Below are positions 19,603-30,239 of a DNA stretch of 64,000 nucleotides, in pieces. The stretch is from positions 23,542,269 through 23,606,268 of the forward strand of contig NC_135505.1 in the NCBI RefSeq assembly GCF_052857255.1, written 5' to 3'. Origin of the DNA: Amblyomma americanum. Lineage: Eukaryota; Arthropoda; Arachnida; Ixodida; Ixodidae. The notes under the pieces were generated by a model that saw nothing but the letters and a program-made list of their open reading frames with translations, searched no databases and was not told where the DNA came from. Made by a program: the position numbers and the translations under genes. Within the stretch, counting starts at the first letter, position 1; every line of letters begins with the position of its first letter.

Positions 19603-21654
19603 AATGTAAACATGGCGATCAGACAACTTCAGCTTCGAAAGGCAAGATATAGACAGCTGAAATTGAATTCTGCTCAACCCGTGGGAATGAAAATTCCTTT
19701 AAATCGAATAACGCATTGTATTCCAAGTGGCCGCCTATTCTTTTCGCCATGTTGAGGTGTCCCCAGAACTGTGTTGCTCGTCACTACTTTCGTATAGAAT
19801 CGAGAGAATCGGGCGTGCATACGTGACCACTCTTTGGCACGCCATATGAAGGAGCTGAGCAGAGTTCATTTTGGAGCCATTTGGTGATCCATATTTAGAT
19901 TCCGCCCATCTTTCATATTTGTCTGTCTCGTCTGAACTACGTGTGTGTTTTCTCGATAGAAATCTTAAGAAGCGTCGGTACCCCTATTGGTCATTTTTTT
20001 CGTTTTCATTGAAAATTTTATTGCGCACTGGCGCAAGATATGTCATCGGTGATTACTCATACTTGAGTTCTAATTCGTTAAAAGCGCCTTTTTCGCGACT
20101 ATTACGCGGGCCTTATTATGTACAGCCTTTGCCAAAAGTAATAGGGCAACGATGGTTTGTTTCTGAGCAGCGTAGCCCATAAGCTCTGAATCGGTGCGAA
20201 GTAACGTGAACCCTTGTCCTCACGTTTTGACGCCTTTCGCTCTTTAGGGATGCCGTATAGGCTCCGTTATACGGTTGAGAAGGAAAAACCTGTTTTTCTG
20301 TTACTTTGGCAAGAGGGGTTCGTCTCCTTACAAGAACCCCACACGCACCGAAACTGGCAGGATTTCGTCAGAATCTGTACGTCTTTACGAGAAACTGGCA
20401 GCACAGTGCGTGCCGGCGTCCCAAACGTTCTGAATTACCCGTGATTGTGTCACAGATGGAGAGAAAATCCCTTCACTACGAGCAAAGGTCAGAGAGAGCC
20501 CTCAGTCTAGGGCCCCATTTGCATAGCCATCTGGGTGGCGCGGGCGATCTTGTTACGCTGGTCGTGCAGGGCTGTGCAGGGTCGTTAAGGGTCGTACAGG
20601 ACTGGACGGCTTCTCATTGGGACATGGAGGGGTAGTTTATGAGGGTACTGAGGGAACATTGGTGCATTCCCATGTTGAACGGTGGAGAGTTGGATGTGCC
20701 CCGAAAAAGGGAATTTTTCGGGGTAGCATGTGGGATAAAGTGTGTGCCTAAGCGCAAGATGGGGGATAGGGTTAGTATGGATTTGGCGCCGGGAGGCCGC
20801 CTCCTCTCGTCCGAGTTTTTTGTGAGCTGATGAGTTTGTTCTGCGGGCGAGTCAGTTATGTTGAAGTATATGAGAATGGGTGAAAGGGATAGGCTTCGCC
20901 TCCTCTGGGTAGGGATGGCCTTCCAATGGAGCTCGGAGGATAAGTTTTCGGGCGGTCACATGAACGCGCCCATTGTATCATACATTCGGTGCCTACGTAG
21001 GCTTGTTTTATAGCTGTTCTGTTTTGGCCACTGGGCTATTTCATTATACGCTTTTACTCTTTTCTCCTGACAAAATTTCGATAGACATACATCGAAAGAG
21101 CGCTGTGCTGCATCTCCTTCGTTTCAGTTGTCTTTGATATAGCGCTTACAGTCCGGCAAACTGTGCGCCATCTCGCCTGAAAGAATATTCTGGCTAGTTC
21201 AAAACTCAAGTTCATTTCCTATAATAACGTTCTTGAATGCATGGTTAGAGTGAAAGTTTTCGTGAAACTCAGAAATTCACAAAAATTAAAAATGTCAGTG
21301 CCGGTTTTAACTGGGTGAAGCCACTGTCATGTATCAATAATACGCATTATTAAGTATTTATTTTATTTAAAAGCTTCTGGAATTTCATTCATTTCATTTG
21401 TTTTTCCCTTAAAGGACCGACGGCATTACATAAGAGGGCAGCAAAATCAAGATTTTTGTAACAACAATAACATATCAAAACAGAGAAATAATAATTTAAT
21501 TAAGTATAGAATAATGATGTTATGGCGGCACTTTTGATGATTTTTTTAAAGTTATACACTGGAGCGCCATCGCGTAGTTGTCCCATTCACCAGCTGTACG
21601 TGAGAAAAGATAAAATTTGGACGAGGTGACATCTATTTGAGGGTGAGGGGGTCT
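19603..21654. other. Unassigned DNA with a small perfect hairpin
   Basis: No coding frame or known repeat is recognised. At 20699-20723 CCCCGAAAAA and TTTTTCGGGG form a perfect 10-bp stem around a 5-base loop, in a G-rich, slowly varying stretch (20500-20840). Confidence 0.35.
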
Positions 21655-21775
21655 GCAGCGATACTGTGGCCGCAGCTGGCAAAGGACAGGTTTAACTGGA
21701 GAGACATGGGAGAGGCCTTCGCCCTGTAGTGGGCGTAGTCAGGCTGGTGATGTTGATGATGATGGTGATGATGAG
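21655..21775 (+). mobile_element. RTE LINE 3' end
   Basis: GCAGCTGGCAAAGGACAGG and GAGAGACATGGGAGAGGCC are the RTE ORF2 end seen complete at 14107-14990, followed by a GATGATGATGATGG tail. Heavily 5'-truncated. Confidence 0.85.
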
Positions 21776-22859
21776 ACGAGGGAGGTCTGCAGAACGTAAG
21801 TGTACGGCGTTGGGCTGCTTGTATAGTACGCTCATATTCGGAACAGCGCAGTCAGTAGGAAAGCAGCAGATCAGGAAGTACATGTACATTCAAACAATGG
21901 TTCTTTTCCCGAAGCGCGCTGACGAAGGTTTGTAATAAAATGGAAACAAAACCACCATCACAAGAACAGTGCGAAAGTGCTGTACAGAGAAATAAAAAGG
22001 CGGGGGGGGGGGGGGGGGATGGCAAGTGCTTCGCATGGCGAGGGAAATGGTGAAGAAGGGAAGATTATGCCCAGATGTTCTCGACAAGCTCGTTTTTTCA
22101 ACGTGAAGTTGTTGCATTGCAAGAATCGAGCATTCCGTCGACATTTTCATAACAGTATATTTCAATATTCCACAGTTGTGTCAAATTGTCATATTTACAG
22201 TGAAAAATGCATCTCATTGGTTTTATATGGCAGTGTTAGCTACTGTGTGCCGGGGCAAGACAAAAGTTATAAGGAAGATTTTGCTGCTCATCGGAAGATT
22301 AGACGATTCCGATAAATGCTGATAACAGTATCTTATACTATTTCACAGGGGGCTCGCAATTAAAACGGATGTCCAAGAAAGCTGTACCTGAGTTTAAAAT
22401 TGTGCAAAATCTCAATTAAAATAGGTGCTAAAGAAGCAACAGAGTCACTAGAAAGTAGGTTCCTACTACAGAGAAAGGACTAAATGCGAGCGCATTTAAA
22501 GACGAAACACGTATGCATAAACAAATAAAAGGCGTGAGTGACCGTGCAACCCAACACACAGTCTGTGAAAATTTAACCACATTGCAGACAATGCTGGCAA
22601 AGAGCGCAATGTCCCAAAATCGCCATCTTATCAGGCAACAAAGGCCAACTTGTTCGCAAAGTCATCGTATCGTCAGCCATACATGATAACGGCGACGAGT
22701 ATGGCAGCGCCCTACCTATGAGTATTGCAGACAAGAAAAACCGAGTCGTGCGTACCACACGGCCCACAACATGGTCACTGCCGCCACGTGCCGTTTTTCT
22801 GCCGTTGTGTTTCGTCTTTTCATTTTAGCATGCACCTCTTTTAATGCGATAGCATTAGA
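21776..22859. other. Unassigned DNA, with a poly-G run
   Basis: A G run of about 17 bases is at 22002-22018. Otherwise I see no gene or recognised repeat. Around 22850 the sequence AATGCGATAGCATTAGAG marks the start of the next repetitive block. Confidence 0.35.
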
Positions 22860-23095
22860 GTTGTCGCATAAGGACCCTGCCGATGTCCGAGACGAAATTC
22901 GCTGATTTGTCGAGATAGGTCAGGTGACCTTGTGATGTCATCACAAGTTGCCCTGATAGGCCATCCCGATTGGTCGAGAGTGGCAGGTGACCCTGTGACG
23001 CCATCTCAACCAGCCCATTGTGGAGGTGGCAATTACATGTCAAGAAAGGTCTCGTGACCTTGTGACGTCGCCACAACCTGTCCAACAGATTTTCA
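22860..23095. repeat. Diverged tandem repeat, ~65-bp period, three units
   Basis: GGTGACCTTGTGATGTCATC (22923), GGTGACCCTGTGACGCCATC (22986) and CGTGACCTTGTGACGTCGCC (23053) recur at spacings of about 63 and 67 bases with related DNA between them. Each unit contains a CRE-like TGACG/TGATG core. Confidence 0.6.
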
Positions 23096-23894
23096 GCAAC
23101 CTAGTTTTTAGACAGAAACCTAGGTAGAGAATCGAAATTTAAAAATCTGGAAAAAATTTTATATATGCATGCGTCAGCACCGTCACAGCATAACGAATGT
23201 CTGCTATACTGCCGCTAGCAGTCTGAATATGGCGGTTTATGGAAAGGCAATTGCAAAGAAAGAGACGTAAACACACAGAGAATTTGCGACAGAAGCTGCG
23301 GCAAATATGAAATCTGATGCTAGCACATTCCACGTTTGAGGAGACTGTAGCGTTCCATAGTTTTTTTCTTATATTCAAAACGTTCATCTTCAGCCAAGAC
23401 ATATATTCTTAGTTCTGCCCCGTACTTCGCTTTTCTCTTTTTGTCTCTTTTTCGGCTATTATGAAATTTTTGACTCAAGACCAACCGTCTAAGTTCCAGC
23501 CCCTAGCACACTACTCTCTCGACCGCTGTGTGCGTCTTCGGGCATGCTTTTGACTTGTTATCCTGCGCCCCATTGTCGCTATGCGTGGACACATTTTAGT
23601 CTTTTCTCGCCCACTGAAAAACTTATTTTTCATTGGTCGCCAAGTAGATGAAGGAAAATTGGCGGCTGATAAATAGACGCCTCAAAATTGAAGCTAGTAT
23701 TTATATGGAGACTGCATTTATATGTGTAAAATATTTCTTTGGATGTGGGTGCAAGAAGCCAGTGCTTAGTTTGTGTACTGGAGAAAGTCTTTCAATCTTC
23801 TCTCCTCTTATTTCCTGAGAGTCAAATCGGCAAGACCGCATCTTGGATCATGCCCAATTTTATCATAAATGCTGCAGCCAGATTGACTGCACAA
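23096..23894. other. Unassigned DNA
   Basis: No supported gene or element seen. Confidence 0.35.
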
Positions 23895-24061
23895 TTTTTT
23901 GAAGCTTGGAAAAAAAATCCACCTTGGCGCAAATAATTTCACACAGACAAAACAAAAGAGACAAGGGGACAACGGACTCTTTCTTTTTGTCTGTGTGAAC
24001 TTATTTGCGCCAAGGTGGATTTTTTCCAAGCTTCAAAAAATGCTAAACCAACGAGCCCAGC
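23895..24061. mobile_element. Foldback element with PLE-end motif
   Basis: Inverted arms of about 60 bases (23896-23957 and 23979-24041) run outward from a ~20-base loop. Each contains CCACCTTGGCGCAAATAA or its complement and ends in GAAGCTT/AAGCTTC with T/A runs. A tail with ACCAACGAGCCCAGC (24047-24061) follows, one base different from the motif at 15539. Possible flanking duplications (TGCACAATTTT near 23889, TGCACATTTT near 24089) are imperfect. Confidence 0.75.
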
Positions 24062-25178
24062 AACATTCCTTACTGAGACTGCATACAATGCACATTTTCC
24101 GGGCTTTGAAGCACATGTATGAATTCAGAGGAACTTGGTCGGCTTTTGGAGCACTAACTATGAAAAGACATTAAATAGACACAGGACAGATTTTGCATTA
24201 TTCTGTGCAATCGCTAGGACTTAAATATGGTGGCATGGCAGGGAACCTTCATGTGAGGTATTCTCATTGAGCTGGCCTGAAGAACTGCGCCTGCCCTTTG
24301 AATGTACAGGTTTTAGTATGTTGTGTGGTTATTCGATTCAATGCGTATAATCATTGAAACGAATGCCCATTCGACCGTAAGGTGAAGGTGTCGCTTCGCT
24401 CGGGACTTAGCACCCTGAAACGACGACTGTCTTCTCGGACAATCGTTGAACGTATCGTCTTTGCCAAAAGTAAACAGACAGATCAATTTATTTCATAGCC
24501 GTGTGGGGGAGCTCTTACAGCACCTCTGGACACCCATAAGGTCTCAAACGGGGATGACGGTGAAGGTTGTCCTTACCAAACACAGATTTGTAGGAAAGGG
24601 CTACCATAACTTGTCCCCGTTGCCAGGTTACTTCTCACAAAGGTGGCATCTGATAGTTCGTTGAAGGGACACTGAGGTAAAGTAGACCAAAATTCCATTT
24701 TTAGTAAATATTGATTGCATGGCTCACTCTGGCTATGATGATTTTTGTTCCACAGAAAGAAACGCATATATTGTTAACAAAGTTTGGTTTTAAAAATTTT
24801 CGCGTCATCTGAATCAGTTCTGGGTTGTCCACACCGAACACTACTCTCTGCTCATTGCTTAAAAGTGAGTTGCTGTGTAGCCTAGCTTCCTCGGCTCGTG
24901 TATTGTCATCGGTCGTGACGTCATCGTAGTTTCCTTGCTATACCAGTTGGTGGTGGCGAAACCTGTACTTCGTTTATATTTACCTTTCCTAGCCCATAGA
25001 AGCTCTGTATTGTGTGCGAGCAGCTTCTTCAAATTAGTTCTTAGTGTCCCTTTAACGCTTGAAAGTACGCGTTTTATATGATGACCTCCCTGTTGTGTAC
25101 CTGTTAACGGCCCTTACTAGTCCTATAACTAATGCTGATGATGGTGATGCAACCGGATCTGCTATTCTCGGCCCGCAG
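24062..25178. other. Unassigned DNA upstream of the Met-rich peptide exon (probable intron)
   Basis: No open frame or repeat recognised. It ends in a weak pyrimidine stretch and GCCCGCAG (25171-25178), which reads as a splice acceptor for the exon that follows. Confidence 0.35.
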
Positions 25179-25475
25179 ACAAGCGCATCATGGGCGCAAC
25201 GACGAACATCACGGCGGCACTTCTGAGGACTCTGCTGGCGCTGGCCACCCTGTACTGCCTGGTCGGTGCGCAGATGCCCTTTATGGGCATGGGGTTCCGA
25301 CCTGGCATGTTCCCTGGAATGATGATGCCCGGAATGATGCCTTTCGGTGGAGGCCTCGGCCTGATGGGAGCGAGGATGCGCATGATGAGGTTTATGGGCT
25401 GAACATGACGTGCATAGGCGAAAATGCAGGCGGTTGCGAACACAGGCCAAATAAAGAGTTTGTGCTCTGAATGCG
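25179..25475 (+). other. Predicted terminal exon with polyadenylation signal
   Basis: Exon running from the acceptor at 25178 through the peptide coding region to the AATAAA at 25450-25455. Cleavage is expected 10-25 bases downstream. Any 5' exon would be non-coding and upstream. This is inferred from signals only. Confidence 0.5.
25190..25402 (+). CDS. Small secreted Met/Gly-rich peptide (putative host gene)
   Basis: I do not recognise the family. The 70-residue product begins with a clear signal peptide: short polar N terminus, hydrophobic core LLRTLLALATLYCLVG and probable cleavage after VGA (~res 27). The mature part is about 43 residues, 14 of them Met, with Gly, Pro, Phe and Arg and motifs such as GMFPGMMMPG and RMRMMRFMG. 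The ATG lies 12 bases after an acceptor-like GCCCGCAG. The stop is followed 47 bases later by AATAAA (25450-25455), so the exon looks complete at its 3' end. No transposon motif is present. The C-terminal Gly after RFM could serve as an amide donor. Secreted Gly-rich or antimicrobial-like peptide is a guess from composition only. Confidence 0.65.
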   Translation: MGATTNITAALLRTLLALATLYCLVGAQMPFMGMGFRPGMFPGMMMPGMMPFGGGLGLMGARMRMMRFMG

Positions 25476-25586
25476 TCTCAGGCTGACATTCTTCAAATTT
25501 TCGAGACTCCCTTCAGGCTAGCTGTCATTTCACTTCGGTGCGGTGGGTCACCGACGGTGTGGTTTATACCTACGTGGTTGGCTCGT

Positions 25587-25706
25587 TAATTGGTTTGTTC
25601 ATAGAAGGTTGTGGCCAAGTACTAAACTAAAGTGACCAAGTCCTGTTCTGGCGAGGGAGTGCGTTATCGGTTGTTTTCACCGAGATCAGGCCTCATTACG
25701 CGATTA
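25587..25706 (-). mobile_element. SINE 3' fragment (same family as 27593-27846)
   Basis: On the minus strand it matches the end of the SINE at 27.6 kb (GGTGA then CCAGAACAGG, then GCCACAACCTTCTATGAAC). The tRNA-like head is missing. Confidence 0.75.
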
Positions 25707-25832
25707 AGTGAGATTAATAAGTTGGCAGGCAAAGGGTGGATACAGCTGGCAAAGGGCAGGGTTAATTGGAGAGACATGGGAGAGGCCTTTGCCCTGCACT
25801 GGGTGCAATAAGGCTGATGATGATGAAGATGA
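25707..25832 (+). mobile_element. RTE LINE 3' end
   Basis: GGCAGGCAAAGGGTGGATAC through GAGAGGCCTTTGCCCTGC, then a GATGATGATGAAGATGAT tail: the last ~100 bases of the RTE family. It abuts the SINE fragment on its left. Confidence 0.85.
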
Positions 25833-25954
25833 TCGTTGGCTGGTGGGCGCATTAGAAAAGACTAATGGAGGAACCCATCGCCTTGTTTTGATTGATGTGG
25901 TATATTGATGGATTTTACCCAAAGCGACACATGATCTATGAAAGACGCAATGCC

Positions 25955-26045
25955 AGGGGGGGCTCTGGACTAATTTCGACCACTCGAGGTTTTTTGACTT
26001 GTACTGGCATCGTACACTCAGCACCTTTCGTTTTCTATGCGCTTC
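25955..26045 (-). mobile_element. Ruka-like SINE fragment, diverged
   Basis: CTCTGGACTAATTTCGACCA and the following wording match the complement of the SINE body seen at 36441-36749, with many changes. Confidence 0.55.
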
Positions 26046-26099
26046 ATTCGGGAATAACGGGTGAAAACTTCGGCGACACAAGTTCACCGTATGAGTGAC

Positions 26100-27340
26100 T
26101 CGACAGGGTTAACGGGTCCTATGGTCGCTTAAGGTTCCTCTGGCGCACCCTTCCGCGGACTTTGACACACTTGTCCCCATTAAATGCTGCTTTATTGAAC
26201 ATCATCGACCGTATTATTGGATGTCACAAATTATTGACCACAATTAGCTTTGTGTTCCTGCAATATAATTCACCTACTTTGCGAATGTCAGGTGCTCGTA
26301 CAACGTCTTTATTCCACTGAACGAACGTTCCTTACTGGTCTAGAGCAGGGACCCTCGAACAAGACCCAATAGGAGCGGTCGCCACACCAACCCCCCCTCT
26401 CCCCCTCCCCCCTTCCCGTCTCGAACTGCTTGCACTCTCATAAGATTTCCGGCAAAGCTTTCATTCTTGAACGTTAATAATGTAAAGCCAATGGGGCTGA
26501 GCTAGTTCACTTAGTAGCCAGTCGTAATGCACTTCGTTTCATGACTGTGTGACTCATGTTGACGAGCACGGTTATCAGAATTCAAACAGACTATACGCAA
26601 ACTTTTTTGGTAGAATTAATCACTTCACGTTAAATATATCTTTATAAAGCTGCCCATTTCATTTGATGCTGTATACGTCTTAATAAATATACCTTTCAAC
26701 AGTGCAAAAAAAATAAAATATAATGAAGAAGTATAAAATGTATTAAATAAATAAATCACTTTAATCTAAGTAACAAAACAAAAACGATGTCTTACCCACC
26801 CACTCGACAAAGAAAGTTCCGAAGTCCATGTTGAAGAGGCAGCGTGCCGGGCTCCAGGTCCAAAGCAAAGCGGTTAGATTCCGCTTGACCACCTTTTTTC
26901 TTTTCAGCGAAACTGCTTTTCTACGGCACGGCCCTCTCAACCAATGAGGATTTTCATGACACAACGACGCCGACGCCGTGTTTTCCGTCGATCAGGGCCT
27001 TTAGCACTAACGCGTTAATTACTGGCGAACTTGATATGATGGATTCAGACCTGCGTGTTTGGTTTGCAGGCACAAGCTACAGGCTACATGAGTGCAGGCT
27101 ACAGGCGGAACGCTTTGCTACGTGACGTACGGTAGTTGATTTGTAATAAAGGAGCAATTAGTAATTGGCATCCACCGAAGCGTAGCCGTATGGCTGCTTT
27201 TGGGTGTATGCCAATGAGTAATTGCTCTCTTATTACAAATCTACTCAAACGTAAAAGTTTCCCAAAAAACATATGACCAACACTTGTCTCACTTCGAGAT
27301 ATAGATCAGTTCGCTCTAGCCTTACCATAAGCTTGCCCTC
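26100..27340. other. Unassigned DNA
   Basis: Includes a pyrimidine-rich block (26385-26420) and an AT-rich block (26580-26760). No supported gene. Confidence 0.35.
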
Positions 27341-27415
27341 CACGTTAGCTCAGTTGGCAGAGTGACTGATCCGGTGCAGCGGTAGTCCCGGGTTCGAACA
27401 CCGGAGTTAGACCGA
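27341..27415 (+). repeat. tRNA-like sequence, probably a SINE head or tRNA pseudogene
   Basis: A box TAGCTCAGTTGG (27346-27357) and B box GGTTCGAACAC (27391-27401) are correctly spaced, but the acceptor ends do not pair well and the anticodon arm is poor. It may be the head of a further SINE family. Confidence 0.5.
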
Positions 27416-27475
27416 CATATTACAGGTGAGTATACTACTGACAGGTGAGCAAGACCGGCACAGCAACGCGGTGTG

Positions 27476-27592
27476 TCTAAAAATTAACATGCAGAAAGCT
27501 AACGTTCAACAGTACTGCGAGGGAACGCCAGTTCACAATTGGTAGCGAGTGCTGGAAGTGGTAAGGGAGTAGGCCCAATTAGGGCAGGTGGC
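27476..27592 (+). mobile_element. RTE ORF2 fragment
   Basis: Encodes fragments equivalent to LKINMQK through LEVVREYVYLGQV of the RTE reverse transcriptase, with frame changes. Ends where the next SINE starts. Confidence 0.7.
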
Positions 27593-27846
27593 GCAGATGT
27601 GCAGCGATGGCGTAGAGGTAGACCGTCCGCCTCGCGTGCAAGAGGACCGGGGCTCGAATCTCGATGCTACACAATTCTCCACCGGATTTGAAAAACAAAA
27701 AAAACTCCGCGTGTAGATGGAATTGCATAAGCAGGCCTGGGGTGCGGCCTGACCTCGGTGACCAGAACCGACAACGCACTCCCTCACCAGAACAGGATTT
27801 GGCCACCCTGGTGCAGTACTTGGCCACAACCTTCTAGGAACAAACC
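27593..27846 (+). mobile_element. tRNA-derived SINE, complete
   Basis: Head GCAGCGATGGCGTAGAGGTA (A-box region), then B box GGGGCTCGAATCTC. The body includes an A-rich stretch (27690-27710), and the 3' end reads CCACAACCTTCTAGGAAC. A second near-complete copy in reverse orientation is at 36180-36431, which defines both ends. Confidence 0.82.
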
Positions 27847-29023
27847 AATTAAACATCGGCCCTCAGTCCCCAGCGGCTGCGGAGCAACTGACCGCGGCGG
27901 CCGGCAGACCTATGACGCAGCGGAGGGTGGTAAGAATTTCTGGCTCCGGACAGGCCGCCATTGGAATCTGAACCTGGCAACGTTTAACGCTAGAACTTTA
28001 TCTAGTGAGGCTAGCCTAGCAGTGCTGTTCGAGGAACTAGCGGGAATTAAATGGTATGTGATAGGGCTTATTGAAGTTAGCAGGACAGGTGAGGTGTATA
28101 CAGTACTAAAAGGTGGGAACATGCTATACTATCCTGTATTAGCAGATAGACGAGAGCTAAGTGTGGGATTCCTGATTAATCAGGATATAGCTGGTGACGT
28201 AGAGGATCTGTATAGTATTAACGAAAGGGTGGCAGCTATTGTAATTAGGCCAAATTGGAGGTACAAGCTGAAGGTGGTGCAGGCCCACGACGCGTCTACA
28301 TTCAGCCATGATGATCAGATCGTTAAAAGCCTCTATGAAAACGTGGAATCGGCAACGAACAAAGTAAAATCACAATACCTGTACTGATGGTCGATTTAAA
28401 TGCGAAGGTGGGCAAGAGGCAAGCTGGCAACCAGGCGGTAGGCGACTACGGGATAGGCTCAAGGAATAGCAGGAGAGAGCTATTAGTACAGTTAGAAATA
28501 ATTTACGGTTCATGAATACCTTATTCCACAAACGAGAGAACAGGAAGTAGACCTGGAAAGGCGGAAATGGTGAGGCTATCAATAAAATGGACTTCATACT
28601 AAGCTCTCAACCTGGCATCGTTCAGGATGTCGACGTCCTCGGGAAGGTGCGTTGTAGCGACCACAGAATGGTAAGGTCTCGAATTAGCTTAGACTTGAAG
28701 AGGGAACGGAAGAAGCTAGTGAAGAGGAAGACCATTAACGAGTTAGCCGTAAGAGGGAAAGCACAGGAGTTTAGGATAGCGCTGCAAAACAGATATTCGG
28801 CTTTAACTGAAGAAGACATCTTGCTGTTCATACAATGCACGATAAGCTGACATCAATAATTACTGAATGCGCAGTAGAAGTAGGCTGTAGGACAGTTCGA
28901 CAGGATACCGGAAAGCTATCTCAGGTGACGAAAGATCTGATTAAGAAGCGTCAAAGCATGAGAGCGTCTAAACCTACCGACAGAATAGAACTAACAGAGC
29001 TATGAAAGTTAATAAATAAGCGC

Positions 29024-29250
29024 GAGGTAGCCTAGTGGCTTGGGCGCCCGTCTCGGCTGCGGGAGGTGGTCGGTTCGAAACCCACCGCCGGACACCCACC
29101 GGTAAAAATGGGTACAAGCAGCCCCCAGCCTGGCGCCCGGCTTTCTTTAGGAGTGTTCGCTTGGGAGAAGCTCCGTAAACCCCGCTGCGCCTCTCGCGGG
29201 CTAAGCCCCAGTTTCGAACGACCTCGCAGCCTGCTAAAGGTGGTACTCCT
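29024..29250 (+). mobile_element. tRNA-like SINE head and body
   Basis: A box TAGCCTAGTGG (29028-29038) and B box GGTTCGAAACC (29072-29082) lie within a tRNA-sized unit. ACACCCACCGGTAAAAATGG follows, similar in design to the SINE at 11848-12105 (head, then text with a GGGTACAAGC motif). The 3' limit is unclear where gypsy coding starts. Confidence 0.6.
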
Positions 29251-30220
29251 GTCAACGTGTTCTCAGCAAAGCAACAGGAGGCTCTCGAAGCTACCGCTAT
29301 ATCTTGACCATAGTCGACCGCTTCACTCGCTGGCCGGAAGCAGTCCCCATTCCTGACATCACCGCAGAGACTGTTTCGCGCGCCTTCATTTCTGCGTGCG
29401 TATCTCGATTTGGTTGTCCTGGCACTGTGACAACCGACCGTGGACGCCAGTTTGAGTCCTCCCTGTTTGCTTCCCTTAATAATATTCTCGGCGCCAGGCA
29501 TTGCCGTACCACTGCATATCACCCGTGTGCTAACGGCATGGTGGAACGCCTTCACCGCCAATTGAAGGCCGCCCTCGCTGCCTGGCTCAATTGAGCCTCC
29601 TGGGTCGACTCCTTGCCCCTTGTGCTGCTTGGTCTAAGGGCCGTCATCCGAGGAGACTTACAGTGCTTAGCTGCAGAGCTCGTGTATGGAAAAGCTTTGC
29701 GTCTTCCAGGCGACTTTACATCCCAGCAGCTTCCAGCCCAGCCCCAAGAATTCCTCCAACGCCTGCTGGACTGCGTTAAAGACCTCCGGCCTACTTCCCC
29801 ACGTCCGTCCCGCCACCATACCATTTTCGTACACCCCGACCTGGCCACTTCGACCCACGTTTTTGTGCGCCGCGACGCTGTCCGAGCTCCACTCACACCG
29901 GCTTACGACGGACCTTTCCGCGTTCTCCGCCGCACCCCGAAAACTGCCACCATCCTCCAAAACGGCCGCGAAGAGACCGTCAGTCTAGACCGCCTTAAAC
30001 CGGCTTACATGGAGACCGCCCTGGAACGACTCCCAGCGCCGCCTGACCTAGTGCTCGAGTGCCATCGCCGGCACTCCGTCCGTTTCGACTTCCAGTCTAG
30101 GCGGGGTAGTGTTCCTGTATATGCTCCCGCAGGGACCACAGTTGCGCGAAGGTCCGCCATTTTGTTCGAAGTTGTGCGGGAAAGCAGCTCCTCGAGCGCA
30201 CAGGCGCTGGGATCATGATG
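29250..30220 (+). pseudogene. Ty3/gypsy integrase (one in-frame TGA)
   Basis: Encodes the integrase part of a gypsy-type Pol. The core reads [20 protein letters not shown] (first catalytic Asp in IVDRF), [12 protein letters not shown] (second Asp) and [20 protein letters not shown] (catalytic Glu in MVERLH), so the DDE triad is kept. A TGA at 29592-29594 interrupts the frame just after the core. The same frame then runs on to 30218: SLPLVLLGLRA, LVYGKALRLPGDF, VFVRRDAV, PAYDGPFRVL and VSLDRLKPAYM, the usual C-terminal DNA-binding part. No reverse transcriptase or protease is present upstream, so this is a fragment inserted in the RTE copy. Confidence 0.85.
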
Positions 30221-30239
30221 GGGCTGGCGTTTTAGAGCA

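Noticed and set aside
19489..19677. Open frame giving repeated Ile-His-Ser-Phe
   Set aside because: It is the translation of the (AATG)n microsatellite, not a gene.
27341..29095. tRNA genes at 27341-27415 and 29024-29095
   Set aside because: A and B boxes are present but stems are poor, and SINE-like bodies or fragments follow; better read as SINE heads or tRNA relics.
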